Below, one piece after another: positions 24,301 through 37,142 of a stretch of 64,000 bases of DNA. How positions within the stretch are numbered: the first letter of the stretch is position 1; each line of letters begins with the position of its first letter. A program made the position numbers and the translations under genes. The notes under the pieces are model-generated. The model did not search any database and was not told the origin of the DNA. It saw only the letters and a program-made list of their open reading frames with translations. The DNA comes from Xanthostigma xanthostigma (taxonomy: Eukaryota > Arthropoda > Insecta > Raphidioptera > Raphidiidae), in assembly GCA_963575645.1 (NCBI GenBank), contig OY754475.1, positions 1,736,001 to 1,800,000 on the forward strand, given 5' to 3'.

Positions 24301-27082
24301 ATATTGTAATTCCACTAATTGTGTAATGACGAACTAACATAATTGCATACATATAAAATGTTTTTGACATATCAGATATTTAATGTAAATATTTTATCAA
24401 AATAATATCCCACGACCATTAAACTTTAATTTAATTAAAACCAACTGTAAAATCACTATTATAAGGGAGATCTCAAACCCAACACGGTTTTGACACCTAC
24501 CTCTAAATATTTTGGAGAATTTTCTTTACTGAGACCCCCAGCTCGTGTAATAAAAGTATTTATTCAAAATTCTACAAAAGCCGACACATAAGTTAAACAC
24601 AATAACAAAACACACACTGTATCCTGTAGATTATAGACGCTCGCCAACTAAAGTAATTAGTGTGGCGCTTTGTGGTTCTTGATCAATTGAATAATATGCT
24701 ATTGACAACTTCATTACATATAGAAAAGTGCCCTGCTGTCTATCGATCTCTGATATTTAAAATACTAATTATGTAATGCGATAGTAACCTAATAATGATA
24801 ATTAGTATCTATTTTATCAATTATAACCGTAATGGTCATATAATTTTAACAGAAAGCAATCAATAATCGCACTAAATTACATGACAACGTCTGACTTCAG
24901 ACTTGCTCTATGCGATGCATACCTAGATATAATAAAAACAAGTACGTGGGAAAAAATATAGAGAGAGTCACGCAAGTTTAAAAGATTTTTAACAGTAGTG
25001 TCAGCTGTTTCGTCACTGTTTTAGGCGATCGGTTTGAAATTATTCGATGCAAACTCAAATAAAAACCAACAAATATTAAGGTTTAGTGAATTACAGTAGC
25101 GGCGGGAATGTATTTTTTTGCCATACACAAATTGGTATATAGACCCGTTCAGAAACAGCCCATGAAAGGACGTTTTTTTTTTTGTGAATGGGTTACAATT
25201 GGCTCCTTGCCAAATATTATTAAATAGAAATACAGAATAATTTATAAACTTCATTGAATTCTTAGATATGTCGCATGATTCATGAACTTAGGTCTTAGTG
25301 TTCGTTTTAACTTTGAAAAATTGAACAAAATTGCCGATTAACGGAGCTGCTGAACCGCTACTTTTCGTGGCAGCGTTTAAATCCCCCAAAAATTGATTTG
25401 AATTATATGTTATTACCTATTATAGATTATTTCCTAAAGCCATCGCGCTACGTGCAAAAAATATACAAACTATGCAAATACCGATATCAAACAGAAAAAA
25501 ACCTATGTGAACCAGGGGGAGTCAGTTGCTCCCCTGGGATCAGGAAAAAAGTGTGAAAATTCATAATTGAACGTTGGTGCCTAAAAATTCCCCAAATTAA
25601 ACTATTTATGACCTAGTTGCAAAATGATAACCCGATAATAAAAATGCATTTTTTTATATTTGATTTTTTGTATACAATGTTTATATTGTCTCTGGAGAAT
25701 TAATAACCTAAACTAGACTAAGATGCCTATGCTTACTCTTCCCCCCTGAACAAAATTGTGCGTACGCCCTTGGTGGTATTTCACTATACAAGGCAGAGCT
25801 ACAGGATTTAGTACGCTGTACAAAATAACTATAATAATATTATGCTAACTGCTAACCGAACATTTTTACGAAAAAAATAACCGAAGTGATTTCGTTTCCC
25901 GATGTTTACCGAACACATGACTAAGTCTACTCTCGCATACCTAAAGGTGCGTCGTTTGCTACTATTAAACTCACTATCAAATGAAGTTTTTTCAATCCTT
26001 TATATTAAAATGAATTTATAAAAGTATCATAATCCCACTTTTCAAAATTCCGACTTTATTTATAATACCTATGTGCGTTTTAACTATTATATTAGAACAT
26101 ACATTTGTTCTGTGGATTATTTCTTATTGATCAAAACAGTAAATATCGTTTTTTTTTTAGTGTATTAATATTAAAAAAACAGAAGGTTAAAGCCAAACAT
26201 ATTTTTAGCCGACATTTCGTGATCACAGGATTTTTCCGTATAGCTTCCAGCACACCTTTAAAGAAAAATAATTGATTCCGCTCAAAAAATTCGGCGTTTA
26301 TGACATCTGCTATCTTTATAATTTAATTCATTCAAACGACATTTTAACATTACAATTATTTAGAATTTTATTATTTTTTTAATTAGAAGGAGACTATGAA
26401 ACACCCAGGGACGGGTGGGTCCACTGGGATTTATATTAACATCTTTTTTGTTAGAATGATTCGGTTTTTATTTTGTGAGATATAAGATATTGGGTAACAG
26501 ATATAATTCTAAGGTAATAGTTCTCACAGCCGTAAACTATATTTTTTTCTGGCGGAGAATAGGGGATGGTCCAAAACTCACTTTACACAAGGGGCGGCAA
26601 AAACGAACGTAAAAAATAGTATTCTTGACGGGGCCGGAATAGTTGAACACATCCGTCCCTGAAATTATCACAAATCCGACATAAACGGTTTTGTCTTGAA
26701 GCCTCCGACTATTGAGCTGCTCAAATTAGAATCTCGGATTAAGCGTTTGCGGTTGCGTCATAGCATCTTAGAATACCGTTTTGTCGACTTCTATAGAACG
26801 ATGTAATCGCAATTAGTATAAGTGTATAATTACAGCTTCCGGAGAACAATTTCAGAGGCACGTTTCTCTTCCCAAATAATCTAAATGTTCCACGCTGAAA
26901 ATACCGGTTTCGTTAAAACTGATAATTTATATGAATTTCTCCTTTGCAAAAATCATACATATTAATACGCTAAGGTTAAAGAAGTTTGCCTCCATTTTTA
27001 GAAAAAACCTCACAATTTCTCCACATAAATTATATATCATTTTACAGATAATTGCTTGCTCTACTGACATCGACAACTAAAA
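21320..27082. other. 5.8-kb gene-free AT-rich stretch
   Basis: Contains scattered repeat debris (21380-21650, 22780-22930, 26390-26660) and one copy of the ATTATAGACGCTCG motif at 24627, with a weaker one at 23566. No frame with both protein-like composition and splice signals was found. Confidence 0.5.
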
Positions 27083-27450
27083 AATGTATTATTGCTGTTG
27101 TTTTTGTAAATTAATTAAAATACAGCAACGCTGAACAACGTCTGCCATCTGACGGTTTTAATTTTGAAACAGCGAGCAACGCTGAACAACGTCACAGCAA
27201 TGCTGCATGATGCATGACGGCTTAGCTCAACGCTTCTGCTACTTGCGCCTCTATATGACAATTTTAGTAAAATATTTCTTCGATCTGTCATCTGAGCTTC
27301 ATATTGCAATACAACAAAAAGAAAAACGTTATAAGCAGTGTGCAAAATTAGAAACGAATTGAATACCTGCAATCATTTTAAAAAAATAATTTTGTAAAGT
27401 GATAATTATTATACTTATTTAGTGCGAATAATTCGCACAGGTCACACTAG
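27083..27450 (-). repeat. Dispersed repeat, copy B (shorter form)
   Basis: Inverted copy of 1757-2222 lacking the internal duplications. It ends with the same palindrome and CACAGGTCACACTAG. It contains the matching 85-codon minus-strand frame, so the shared reading frame reflects common descent of the repeat and not a gene. Confidence 0.85.
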
Positions 27451-29361
27451 TTATTATAAACCTAGCTGTCAATATCAGGTTTAACCAGAACCGTAAGAGT
27501 CTAGGCAAAGCCCCATCACTGGCCTGGGGAGCATAAGATTTAGTGTAGGGACAAACCGACTCTGTAATACGTTATTGACTCGATTTTTCCCTGCAGTTTT
27601 TCAGATGAATAAACTAGATTCGCCGCGTGAGCCAGCTAATCGGAACACTACTGTATAAATGTAGGTATTCTTAGCTTTATTCATCACAAATCTAAGAAGA
27701 AGAATAGTGATAAAATCGCAGCATTCTTCGTTTTATAGATGCTCCTACATTTTATAATAAAATAAAATCAAGTCTTCCCGTATGGAAATTTTAAAATATA
27801 TGCATGGAAACGCTATTTGTGTATAACCGCGGCTTTATTATATAATTTGAATAGGAATGCATTTTGTACATGACTGACTTCTTTCTACAAAAAGTAAACT
27901 TGAAAATACTGTCTTCAACTTATTCGTTCGCTAAACATTGATTCTACGACAACAGCACATTTATTACTAGCCTTTACCCGTTGCTTGACTCGAACTAATG
28001 CCGCCTTTGATAGAAATGTTGTTATATTAATTCTTACATTAAATCAAAATGATTTTATCTTGTTCAGATTCGCACAAAAATGTAATGAGAACATATTCAC
28101 AGTCTATACTACGGTTACCTTATATTAAAGTCACTTTCAATCATACATTTTATATTTCTGGACGATACTGTATCTTGTCTCATTTCGGAGATAATCGCGT
28201 TTATAATCTTCTCTCGCGATTGAGATGAAACACGACAGTGACAACAGTCTTCGGCTCCTCCGCATTGCAGTACCACTTTAAAACGCAGTGTTTAAAGGCA
28301 ACTTATAAAAAATATGATGAACAGATAAATAAAGAAGTGCTTTTTAAAACACCTTATCCAATTTAAAATGTCTCATCTATCATCTTATATTATGGAAAAA
28401 TTTCGTATATATTACATATTTGATTACAAAAATATAAATAAAATATAAATTTATATTTACGTTCGTGTTTTGTGAATATTTTATGTTCGAAAGAATAGCT
28501 CTGTAAATTGGAAATTCATTTTAGTAATATATGGTGGAGGTGCGGGTATATTATGACGTAAGCTGGGTCTCGCTTGAACTAAATTATTGTTCAGATTGCT
28601 GCTTTCGTTGTTTTGTGAAAACAATTGAACTTTCTTATTTTGAAATCCAGCTTGTAACCACGCAGTGACGTCATTTCCAGCACGCCGCATAGAACAAGTC
28701 CTATCAGTGATTCCAGCAGCAAGACCAGTCTCGCATATATGCCCTACTAGCTGTACCTGGCTCAGTCTGGTGTGTTGCTGTTACGTTCAACATATGGCGC
28801 TTCAATTGCAGTAAAATATTTAGTTTAGCGTATATTGATTTAACGTTCAACACACAGATAACGCCGCTCTGATATTTTTTCATTTCCCTCTCTCCCGAAT
28901 GTTCTATCGCTCTCTGTTCTCCACATCTAAGCGAAGGAGGTGCAATCTTCTTGCATATCGCTTGCGGCGACGCACTCCATGAAATTATTAACATTCTGTT
29001 GTAGATTATAGATGCTCGATAAGTGAGGACATTAGCAAACATTTAGCTATATGATTAGTTGAAGTAGGTACATAGTTAAGTAACCAAATATGGCAAATCT
29101 GATCGAAGCGAAACTTATTGATTTGTGGTTTTCATTAGACTTACTTCACAGCAGAGCTTGCGAATTGTGGTTTGTGTTGAACTAATGAACGCATTCAGAT
29201 AAGCCCTGCGGTGGGCTTTAGATGTGAAATAAAATTGGCACTAGCTTCTCAACTGAAAACGCCGGATACAGTATAACAAAATTTAAAAGTTAAAAAATAC
29301 AAACAGTTTCACAGTTTGGCAGGTCTAATTTACAATCGAAAATATTTCAGTAGGACTATAC
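27451..29361. other. Gene-free; motif copy at about 29003
   Basis: 28481-29042 holds two minus-strand frames of 69 and 112 codons without recognisable domains, in locally higher GC. It includes GATTATAGATGCTCGAT. Noncoding by present evidence. Confidence 0.4.
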
Positions 29362-29590
29362 CATAGAGATATAAGATACTAGAGTGCGCTAGTTCGTATG
29401 CTTGCCATAAGTGAACGTGTCCTCGGTTGAGAGAGAGAACGCTGCAGAAAGACCAGAAAACCAGATATTTGTTTACTCAAATCAGCATTATTTTGTATCA
29501 TTAGTTACCATAGAGATAAGGAACTGTTCTCTGTCTGAATTGCAGACACTTTCACGGCTCACTCGCGTACTCTAGTCTAATATCTCTATG
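29362..29590. mobile_element. MITE, 229 bp, copy 1
   Basis: Ends CATAGAGATATAAGATACTA / TCTAATATCTCTATG are inverted repeats that continue imperfectly about 45 bp inwards (GTGAACGTGTCC opposite GACACTTTCACGG). Class not assigned. Confidence 0.85.
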
Positions 29591-29682
29591 AGGGCTGCTC
29601 GAAAATGTAAAATATATGTACATCATGACGTATTAATACGGGAAGGAAACAAGTTGTGATACCAATTCGAGTGTATTAAATC

Positions 29683-29903
29683 CATAGAGATATAAGTAAC
29701 TAGAGTACGCTAGTTCGTATGCTAGCCATAAGTGAAAGTGTCCTCGGTTGAGAGAGAGAACGCTGCAGAAAGTCCAGAAAACCAGATATTTGTTTACTCA
29801 AGTCAGCATTGTTTTGTATCATTAGTTACCATAGAGATAAGGAACTGTTCTCTGTCTGAATTGCAGACACTTTCATGGCTCACTCGCGTACTCTAGTCTA
29901 ATG
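29683..29903. mobile_element. MITE, about 221 bp, copy 2 in direct orientation
   Basis: About 95% identical to 29362-29590 and 321 bp downstream. The last 10 or so bases of the right terminal repeat are lost (it ends ACTCTAGTCTAATG). Confidence 0.85.
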
Positions 29904-30802
29904 ATTAAATCGCACACATTGTGATGAAATGTAGCTTAGTTCTCTACGTTTCAATGCGGGGAAGTGCACAATATATGTTTTATCACGATGTGTACGAATC
30001 TATTCAGAAGCGTCCAAACTAAATTTAATGAATTACGATCGAATTTCGACCACTTGTCGGTGACCTTAAAAAACTAACAAAATAGGACGAGACTGTAGAA
30101 GTAAAAAAAAACAAAACAATATTATAAATTAAAATATTTCTTGTATTTCAGTCAAAAACAAGTGTACAAATTAATAGCTAAAATATAATTAATACAAAGA
30201 GTAATTAAAATTAAAAAAGAAGAATCGGCACCAATTCTGACAAATCCACAAATTATTTGAACCGTAAAATTTCCAACAGTACCTACTGTAAGTCACCAAC
30301 AACTACAAACAAATAAGTTCAAATTATGCGTAGGTTTTATTCCTATAAGTAAAAGCCAAACTATATGACAACGATTTACAAAAATGTTTCTTTTCCCCTT
30401 TCAATACTTATACGCTTGTAATGTTGATTGACTTACAATATTAAGACTACTAAAGCAGGCCGCACAACAAAAACACAGTCATCAGAAAACTTTCTTCTTT
30501 TTGTTAAATCTACAAAACAATAACAGATCGTCCATAAATTTTCAACACACTTAGAGTATAAAAATGCACAAAATACTTAAATACAGTCGAATATCTCTAA
30601 AAGCGTTGATATCAAGAAGTTTGTTTCTCCATCAGAACAACCTAAACTATTATTTAACAGAAATATGTGTGCAGGAAAGGAATTGAGGGAAGAACGCGTT
30701 CTTAGAGAGAGTCGACTGTTTTTTACACAGTGTCCACACATGTAACAATCAATCGCTCCAGCACAGGCGTCGTCGTCGATGGCCGTCATTTACGGCGTCG
30801 CG

Positions 30803-32884
30803 TTATATCTTCGATTCGTCTGGACGCAACTTAACTACTTGTTCGGTCAGTTCCCAGTATTTGGTGGCACGAGCCGGATCACTGGCCGATGTACTCAGCC
30901 CGCGCTCCTTGCAGTCCATAAAATATTTGCCGCTGACGTCGGCGACGTCCTCGGACACGGCCAAATACAGACTGGTCTGCGCGCCTTGAACCGGCGATTT
31001 GAAGAACAACTTCACGATCAAATTCATTCCCCACGATAACGGTACGGGTACGTTGCGCCAGATGCCGCTGTTTATCATTCCGGGATGTAAACAGTTCGCC
31101 GTCACTCCTGTACCTGCAAAATGAATCATTCGTAAGTCCTTATAGATAGTCGTCGCAAACGTGAAACTTTAAGCGAAAACTATTAACACGATTGCAAGGT
31201 CTATGTATGCGCCACGGATCTAAAAGGTTCGGAAGTTAGTTACACACAGCGTCGCAAAATCACATTTTAGAGCCGTTGATACTCCCACCACCTCCCAGCT
31301 ACCTGCATGGAACGTGCGCTCGTCGGTGATTGGCCGTGATCGCTCGTTGCCTTTGTCACTTGTCGCTTTCCTGCTTTAAAGTGCAGTCGAGTACGCTATT
31401 GTCAAGTTGTTATTGCTATGTTAGTTTTGTTGAGTTGCGAGTTTGTAGTTTTTCAACAGACTGTACAAGCGCAAGCCTGCATTCGCATCTAACTTCCGAG
31501 TCTTTTAGATTCGTGGCGGTGTACTATAACAGATCATGGATTCATCGAATAGTGATACTTGCCTTCAAGTCTTCTGGCCAATTCTTTCGTGAAGTATATA
31601 TTGGCGTATTTCGATACGTAGTACAGATAAATCGGGAACGTATTAATTGGATTTACGTTATTGAAGTTCACTGAAGCTAATCGATAAAGCTCTGAAGCTA
31701 CGATGACAACACGACTTGGCGCTGAACGCTTCAATATATCTGTAAATAAAACAAGAATTTAGAAATATTGAAAATTTGATCAGGGCTTTTTTAATTCCAG
31801 CTTTTAGAACGAACTTTTCCGACAAAAATTCAAGACAAACGGGGTCCAATCGTTTATCGTTTATGATCTAAAGTGAAACAGATTATATCGCCTTTGGTTT
31901 AGCCGCAGGGACTGAGATTTTAATCTTAAATTTCGTTTCAAAAGATGTTTAGTTTTGAATGAATAACACAAGAAAACAAACCAATTAGGAGATGAGTCAG
32001 CAGGAATGGTCCAAAATGATTCGTAGCCATTGTCATTTCGAGTCCGTCTTCGGTCACTTGCTTCTTGGACTCCGCTGTACCAGCGTTATGTATCAATACG
32101 TCCAATCTATGTTCGTTCTTCAAGAATTCAGCCGCAAATTCGCGGATCGACTTCTGCGAACTGAGATCTAACTTCATTACGATTACTTCGTTATTCTTTG
32201 ACGTTGAAACTATGTCATCTGAAAAAATACAAAACCTTAATATTTTTGCGAAGTTCACGTTCACGGTTCACGTTATCGAAGTTAACGATATAGGCGTTCA
32301 CTCCGGGAGTGCCGGCAGAAGTGAAAACTTGAATATTAACGTCTTAATTTTTTGCATTTAGAAGCATTATTTATTGGCAACACTTGTAAATAAAATGGTT
32401 TGTATCATAGATTATATTTTTATGTACAATTATTTCAACGCTAGATGTCTAACATTGTATAAAAAGTATGTGGCAATTACTATCACTTAGAGAGTCTCAC
32501 CCAGTTCTTACTTTTCCTGACGCGAGTTTAACATTTTTTACCCATTACAAAAAAAGTGTAGAACGCCGCTAAAGAAGTTTTCACTTCAAAAATATTTCAC
32601 GTGTCTTTACCTCTGGCCACGTTGGCAGTGTTCACGTTCCTGCAGGCCATGATAACCCTCGCTCCTCTTGCGGCCAAGTCTCTGGCAGTTTCTTTGCCGA
32701 TGCCGCTATTGGAGCCCGTCACGATAACCGTTTTGCCGCGCATGTTTGCCCGACTGCTACACTTGCCGCACGTAAGAAAAGCGTATAACCGCAACACGGA
32801 CAGTGCAGTCAGTACGCCGACAGCACCAAACAGTAACAGCCACTGGAGTAATGGACAAGACAAATCCACGCCCAATATTATCAT
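30803..32884 (-). CDS. Retinol-dehydrogenase-like short-chain dehydrogenase (RDH11-14 type), 4 exons
   Basis: NAD(P)-dependent oxidoreductase of the SDR superfamily, closest in layout to vertebrate RDH11-14; substrate not determinable. Coding exons on the minus strand: 32611-32884, 31982-32218, 31563-31739, 30803-31113. They sum to 999 nt (332 aa plus stop), and all three junctions are phase 1. Residues about 11-38 form an N-terminal membrane anchor. The cofactor motif TGSNSGIG is at 56-63, HNAG (usually NNAG) at 135-138, catalytic-type N158, S186 and the YYVSK (YxxxK) motif at 210-214. LHPG and a C-terminal substrate region follow in exon 4. Length fits the family (about 310-340 aa). The intron 3 donor is GC rather than GT. 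Intron 1 is mostly filled by a MITE. A strong acceptor-like tract ends just before the ATG (32886), so a noncoding upstream exon is likely. A polyadenylation signal candidate lies at 30336-30341. The family assignment is firm; the physiological substrate (retinoid or other lipid alcohol) is inference. Confidence 0.93.
32297..32597. mobile_element. MITE occupying most of SDR intron 1
   Basis: Reverse-orientation copy of the element at 3707-4083. It starts CACTCCGGGAGTGCCGGCAG and ends with GTTTTCACTTCAAAAATAT. It fills about 300 of the 392 bp between SDR exons 1 and 2 and stops about 8 bp from the exon 1 donor hexamer. Confidence 0.85.
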
Positions 32885-32949
32885 CCTGGAAAAAAATAAA
32901 TCAATTAATTAAAATCGCCCAGTATAGTGACGTAGCCGGTGCTAGGTCA

Positions 32950-33432
32950 TAATAACTCGGACGAAACAACTTTGCTTTTTACAACTCTGAACAAAACTCT
33001 GGACGAAACGACTCAGGACCAAAACAACTCCGGGCAAAACATCTCCAGATGAAACAACTCAGAGCACAAACACCTCAATAATAATTTCAACTCATTATAC
33101 ACATTATTACACAATATTACATTCAATCGAATTTCAAATTATTTTCATTTAAATTACAATTCGCATACCCGTTTATCGTTCACCCCGGAATTGTTTTTTT
33201 AAAAACTCCACATTTGCCCCTTCCCGTTTCACTGCGAGACAATTCGCATACCCCTTTATCAAAAAAAGCGATGGTTTTCACTCATAAACAAGTCATTGTA
33301 ACCGGAGTTGTTTTTGCCTGGAGTTGTTTTGAGCCGAGTTCTTTTTCCGCCGAGTCGATTTGGACAAAAGTTATTTTAACCTAAGTTATTTTGAGCGAGT
33401 TGTTTTGATCGGAGTTATTCTGGACTGAGTTG
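32950..33432. repeat. Degenerate ACAACTC-type minisatellite in inverted halves
   Basis: 32950-33090 repeats a unit of about 18-20 bp like CGGACGAAACAACTC. 33298-33432 repeats its complement (GAGTTGTTTTGNNCNG). About 200 bp of unrelated AT-rich sequence lies between, so the block is an inverted pair. Confidence 0.75.
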
Positions 33433-33516
33433 TCCATATGTCGGGCACCACGTAGCCATCAATTACAATGTGGCATTTTTTTGTGTAACCAATCAAACGC
33501 AAATAGCCCAAACAAA

Positions 33517-33735
33517 ATGCTTGTTTTGAGCAAGAACCAATAAAAAGACAGTATGTTGTCACGTGGCGGCATAGTGTGTGTATTCTGTTTACTTTTGCTA
33601 ACATTCACAGCGCGCGTACCAAACCTATTTACAAAGCCATCGTGTGAAGCGAACACATAAAAGTCATTGCGAAATCCATGCGACACAAACCTAGCAAGTA
33701 ATCTAGCCTCGTGTGCAGCGGCCTTAAGAATGACT
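33517..33735 (+). repeat. Interspersed repeat, copy 1
   Basis: Shares with 35387-35650 the words TGCTTGTTTTGAGCAAG, ACCAAT, ATAGTGTGTGT, TTCTGTT and the ending TGTGCAGCG(G/A)CCTTAAGA. The class is unknown. Confidence 0.6.
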
Positions 33736-35386
33736 GGGTGGTTATTATAGAAACGGGGAATTTAATTTGATGGGGCCAGTTAAAAACACTTCATTAAAAA
33801 TAAAAAAAATACTTGTATACAATATTTTGTTGTCGATCAACTACCTAATTGAGTATTTCATGGGAAAACCTAATACGAAATAATATAAACAACGAAAATA
33901 TTTCTTTTTTTTTTAGCTCGAATGTATATTTAGCATAAAATTCCACAGACGTGGACTAAAAACTACGCTATTAATATTTTGTTAAATTCCATTAGATTTT
34001 GAATGAATGAATGTGTTCTTACGTAATTGCAGACGTTGTCACGTGTAAAAAGCGAACAAGGACGGACAATTAAGTGTAGATGGAAATGAATGAATTCGTT
34101 TGAATCAAACAAATCTATTCAAAAATATTTTACAACATTCTAAAGATAGCCACACACAACATTGCTAATGGCTTTATTTTTCGAGGTATTAATTTTAACA
34201 TGTTAATTTCACCGAAAAAATAGTTTTTGGGATATCATCAACCTCGCAGTTTAGACTTGAGATAAGTCGACTTATTAATTGTGGGCGTTACCAGGAAGCG
34301 GGATGCGTCCAGATAATTTGAAAATCGAATTTTCCGTTTAAACGTTTCCATAGTTTCTCTATTACAAGCCCCCAGTTTCCAGGTGCTAATCCGAGAACTG
34401 GTAAAAATGTCACCGTGATTTTCATTTAATAACAAAATTGAAAATATGATAAGATAACCCTTGAAGTCTAGTGTCTATATTATTTTTTAAATACACAAAA
34501 ATGGAAAAATGTGTTTTGAACATAACTTGATAACTAAAGTAGCTCAACTAACGCCCGCAGTAATAAACGCCATTTAAGGTATCACTGACAAAATACGGCA
34601 GCAAAACTTTAAAGTAGAAAGAATAAATCGAATTAGGGATGTCCAATCAAACGTATATTGTGAACAGATTTGGGGAGGCTACGCGTGCATAATTTAGACA
34701 GGGTTGGACAGTGTGTAAAAATTATACATCAAACGACAAAGCAACGAATTTCTGCAGCCGTATGGAGCAGAACGTCAGACAGCGAAATATTTGGGTTTCG
34801 AATGTCGACCGAGCTACAAATAGGAGAAACTGCGTAAACACGTTATTTCCGTCCGAACAAAAAATATCTGAGTTACTCTCAAGTCGCGCCTAAAAAAGTT
34901 TCAAAAAATACCTGACGTTTTCAAAATGAAAAAATTGATTGAATTTATTTTATGACCAAATAAAAAAAATAGGTAATTGACCAACCCTAAACAGCTGTAC
35001 AAACGAAATGGATATCACTATTCCTTTTATATATTGAAAAAGGAAAACCAATGGATTCAAAAGGAAATGAGAAAATAGCGCAGATATAAATATGCTGGAA
35101 ATACCTTTTAAAATAATACAATTCCATGATTTCGTATATACCTAAACCCATACCATTTTATTACCGGGCTCGTATAGTACCTTCCCGTTTCACAATATCT
35201 ATATACAGACATGTCAAATACAAAATGCTGACTGTAAAGGTCACTACACATGAGGCTGGTTTTGCCGCTGGAATCACTGCTAGGACTTATGCTGGCTGCC
35301 TTGCTGGTTGAGAGGATGCGAATGACATCTCTGCGGGTATCCGTGCGCGATTACAAGCTGGATTTCAACATTTGAACGGACTACTC
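33736..35386. other. No gene seen
   Basis: AT-rich. Short frames (34238-34435, 34711-34893, 35126-35311) lack conserved motifs or splice context. Confidence 0.5.
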
Positions 35387-35650
35387 GTGCTTGTTTTGAG
35401 CAAGTACCAATCAAAAAACAGTACTTATCTATCTGTCACACTCACAAACAAACATGGAGTAATAGTGTGTGTTCTGTTCAGAGACAATAAACGTTCACTT
35501 CACATCTACGAAACTAGCTTCAAAACAAGCATCGTGTTAAGCGCTAAGACATGAAAGCCATCACGAAATCTAGCTTGAAACCTAGCAGCCAAATCTAGCA
35601 AGGAATCTCACAACAAAACCAACCTCTTGTGCAGCGACCTTAAGAGAATC
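35387..35650 (+). repeat. Interspersed repeat, copy 2
   Basis: Direct-orientation relative of 33517-33735, about 1.9 kb downstream, with more internal A/C-rich sequence. Confidence 0.6.
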
Positions 35651-37142
35651 AAGAATGTAAGAAAATCTCTTTTCTTCTCGTATTTATTTTTTGGATTACA
35701 ATTCACACGAATAAATCACAAGATGTCAATTTTCCAAACCCATTTTATAAATATATAATATATATCCTCTGAATTATACGTTTCAAATATATTTCCCTCG
35801 CCATTAATATATTTTGTCGTCTAGACGTTACTCTAACAATAAAGTTGAAAAGAATTACAATGTCTCTTGAAAAAAAAAATGAACAGTTTGGCAATCTATT
35901 GTTAATTTATCTTTGCCTGAAGATCTCATTTTTGAAAATATTATACGTGTTCTTAATTAGGTACTTACAATAATTTGCTTTTGTATTTAATGCACCAATC
36001 ACATTAACGCTTACCACAAACTGTGAAATAAAAAACCACGATTTTAATTTAATATTTTTTAAGCGATTATCCAAAATTGTAACTTAAAACAATTTAAATT
36101 GATTTTAACAAAAGAGTTTAAACGTGAAGCGACGTTCACGGTCAAATGTTTGTTCTTCAACTGAAAACCGGATTTTCTAGACTCCTCGCGAACGAATAAT
36201 TTTGTTTAAAAAAGTTGAAATACGCAGCATATATACAATATAATAAAAACGCATTATAATCCAAGGTCTAAATCCTCTCTTATAGTCTGGAGTTCTGATT
36301 TCACGCAGAGCCAGTGGTCAGGACAAACAATTTTTTATAGACCACTCTGAAAAAAATATCAGATAATTTAACCTTCATTGAAACTTCTGTGCGCTTATGG
36401 ATTTACTAGCGGCCCGGTCCGGCTTCGCCCGAGTGTGTAAATCGCCGGCGTACCTACTAATCTTAAAAGCACTCGAGCTTACAAAAATAATTGTTCATAA
36501 AATTAATTTAACCTTCGAGTAAACAGAAATTGTAATATTAACCAACGTATATTTTACAATTAACAACAAAAATGTCCGAAACTTTAACGTTTTAGCCGAA
36601 AGCGTCGCGAAGCAAATAGGCCCCTAGCAGGCTTGAACGAAACTTTAAGTAGGTAGACAAAATATTAAAATTGTATTTTTAATTCCCCTTGAACGAATTG
36701 TCTTGATCCGGACATAGCAAAAACACAAATTTTATAACAATTTTACAAAACGCATTTTTACGATATAAACAATCAGAATATTCCCACCATGTTTAATTAA
36801 TTATTTTCGTGAGAACATCAAAAGTAACTAGAGCTGGATTGAGTTAATTTTATTTTTAACAAACTAATAACAGAATAGAAAAGTGCCCGAAACATTTGAA
36901 TACCGTGATACCGCATGGCGACGACGATTGCGCGTGAAATTTGAGATTGAGATTTGACATGAAACGATCCGACATCTGGTGACAGATAATTAAACCATTT
37001 GAAAGCAAATGCTACAGTCTATTAAATCATTAAATTATAATTAATATCTAACTGCATGCAAATTACTATGAATATGCGACTAACTCATATTTTGTCCTGT
37101 CTCGTTGTTTTTCTTTTGATTTCATTATTTTTATATTGTTTA
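35651..37142. other. No gene seen; repeat tail
   Basis: 36410-36450 reads GGTCCGGCTTCGCCCG, the reverse complement of the CGGGCGAAGCC repeat terminus found near 9260 and 11715, so part of this block is a degraded inverted copy. Confidence 0.5.

Noticed and set aside
31541-31562. GT donor after GGCAA for SDR exon 3
   Set aside because: It would give phase 2 and shift the following exon out of the conserved [10 protein letters not shown] frame.
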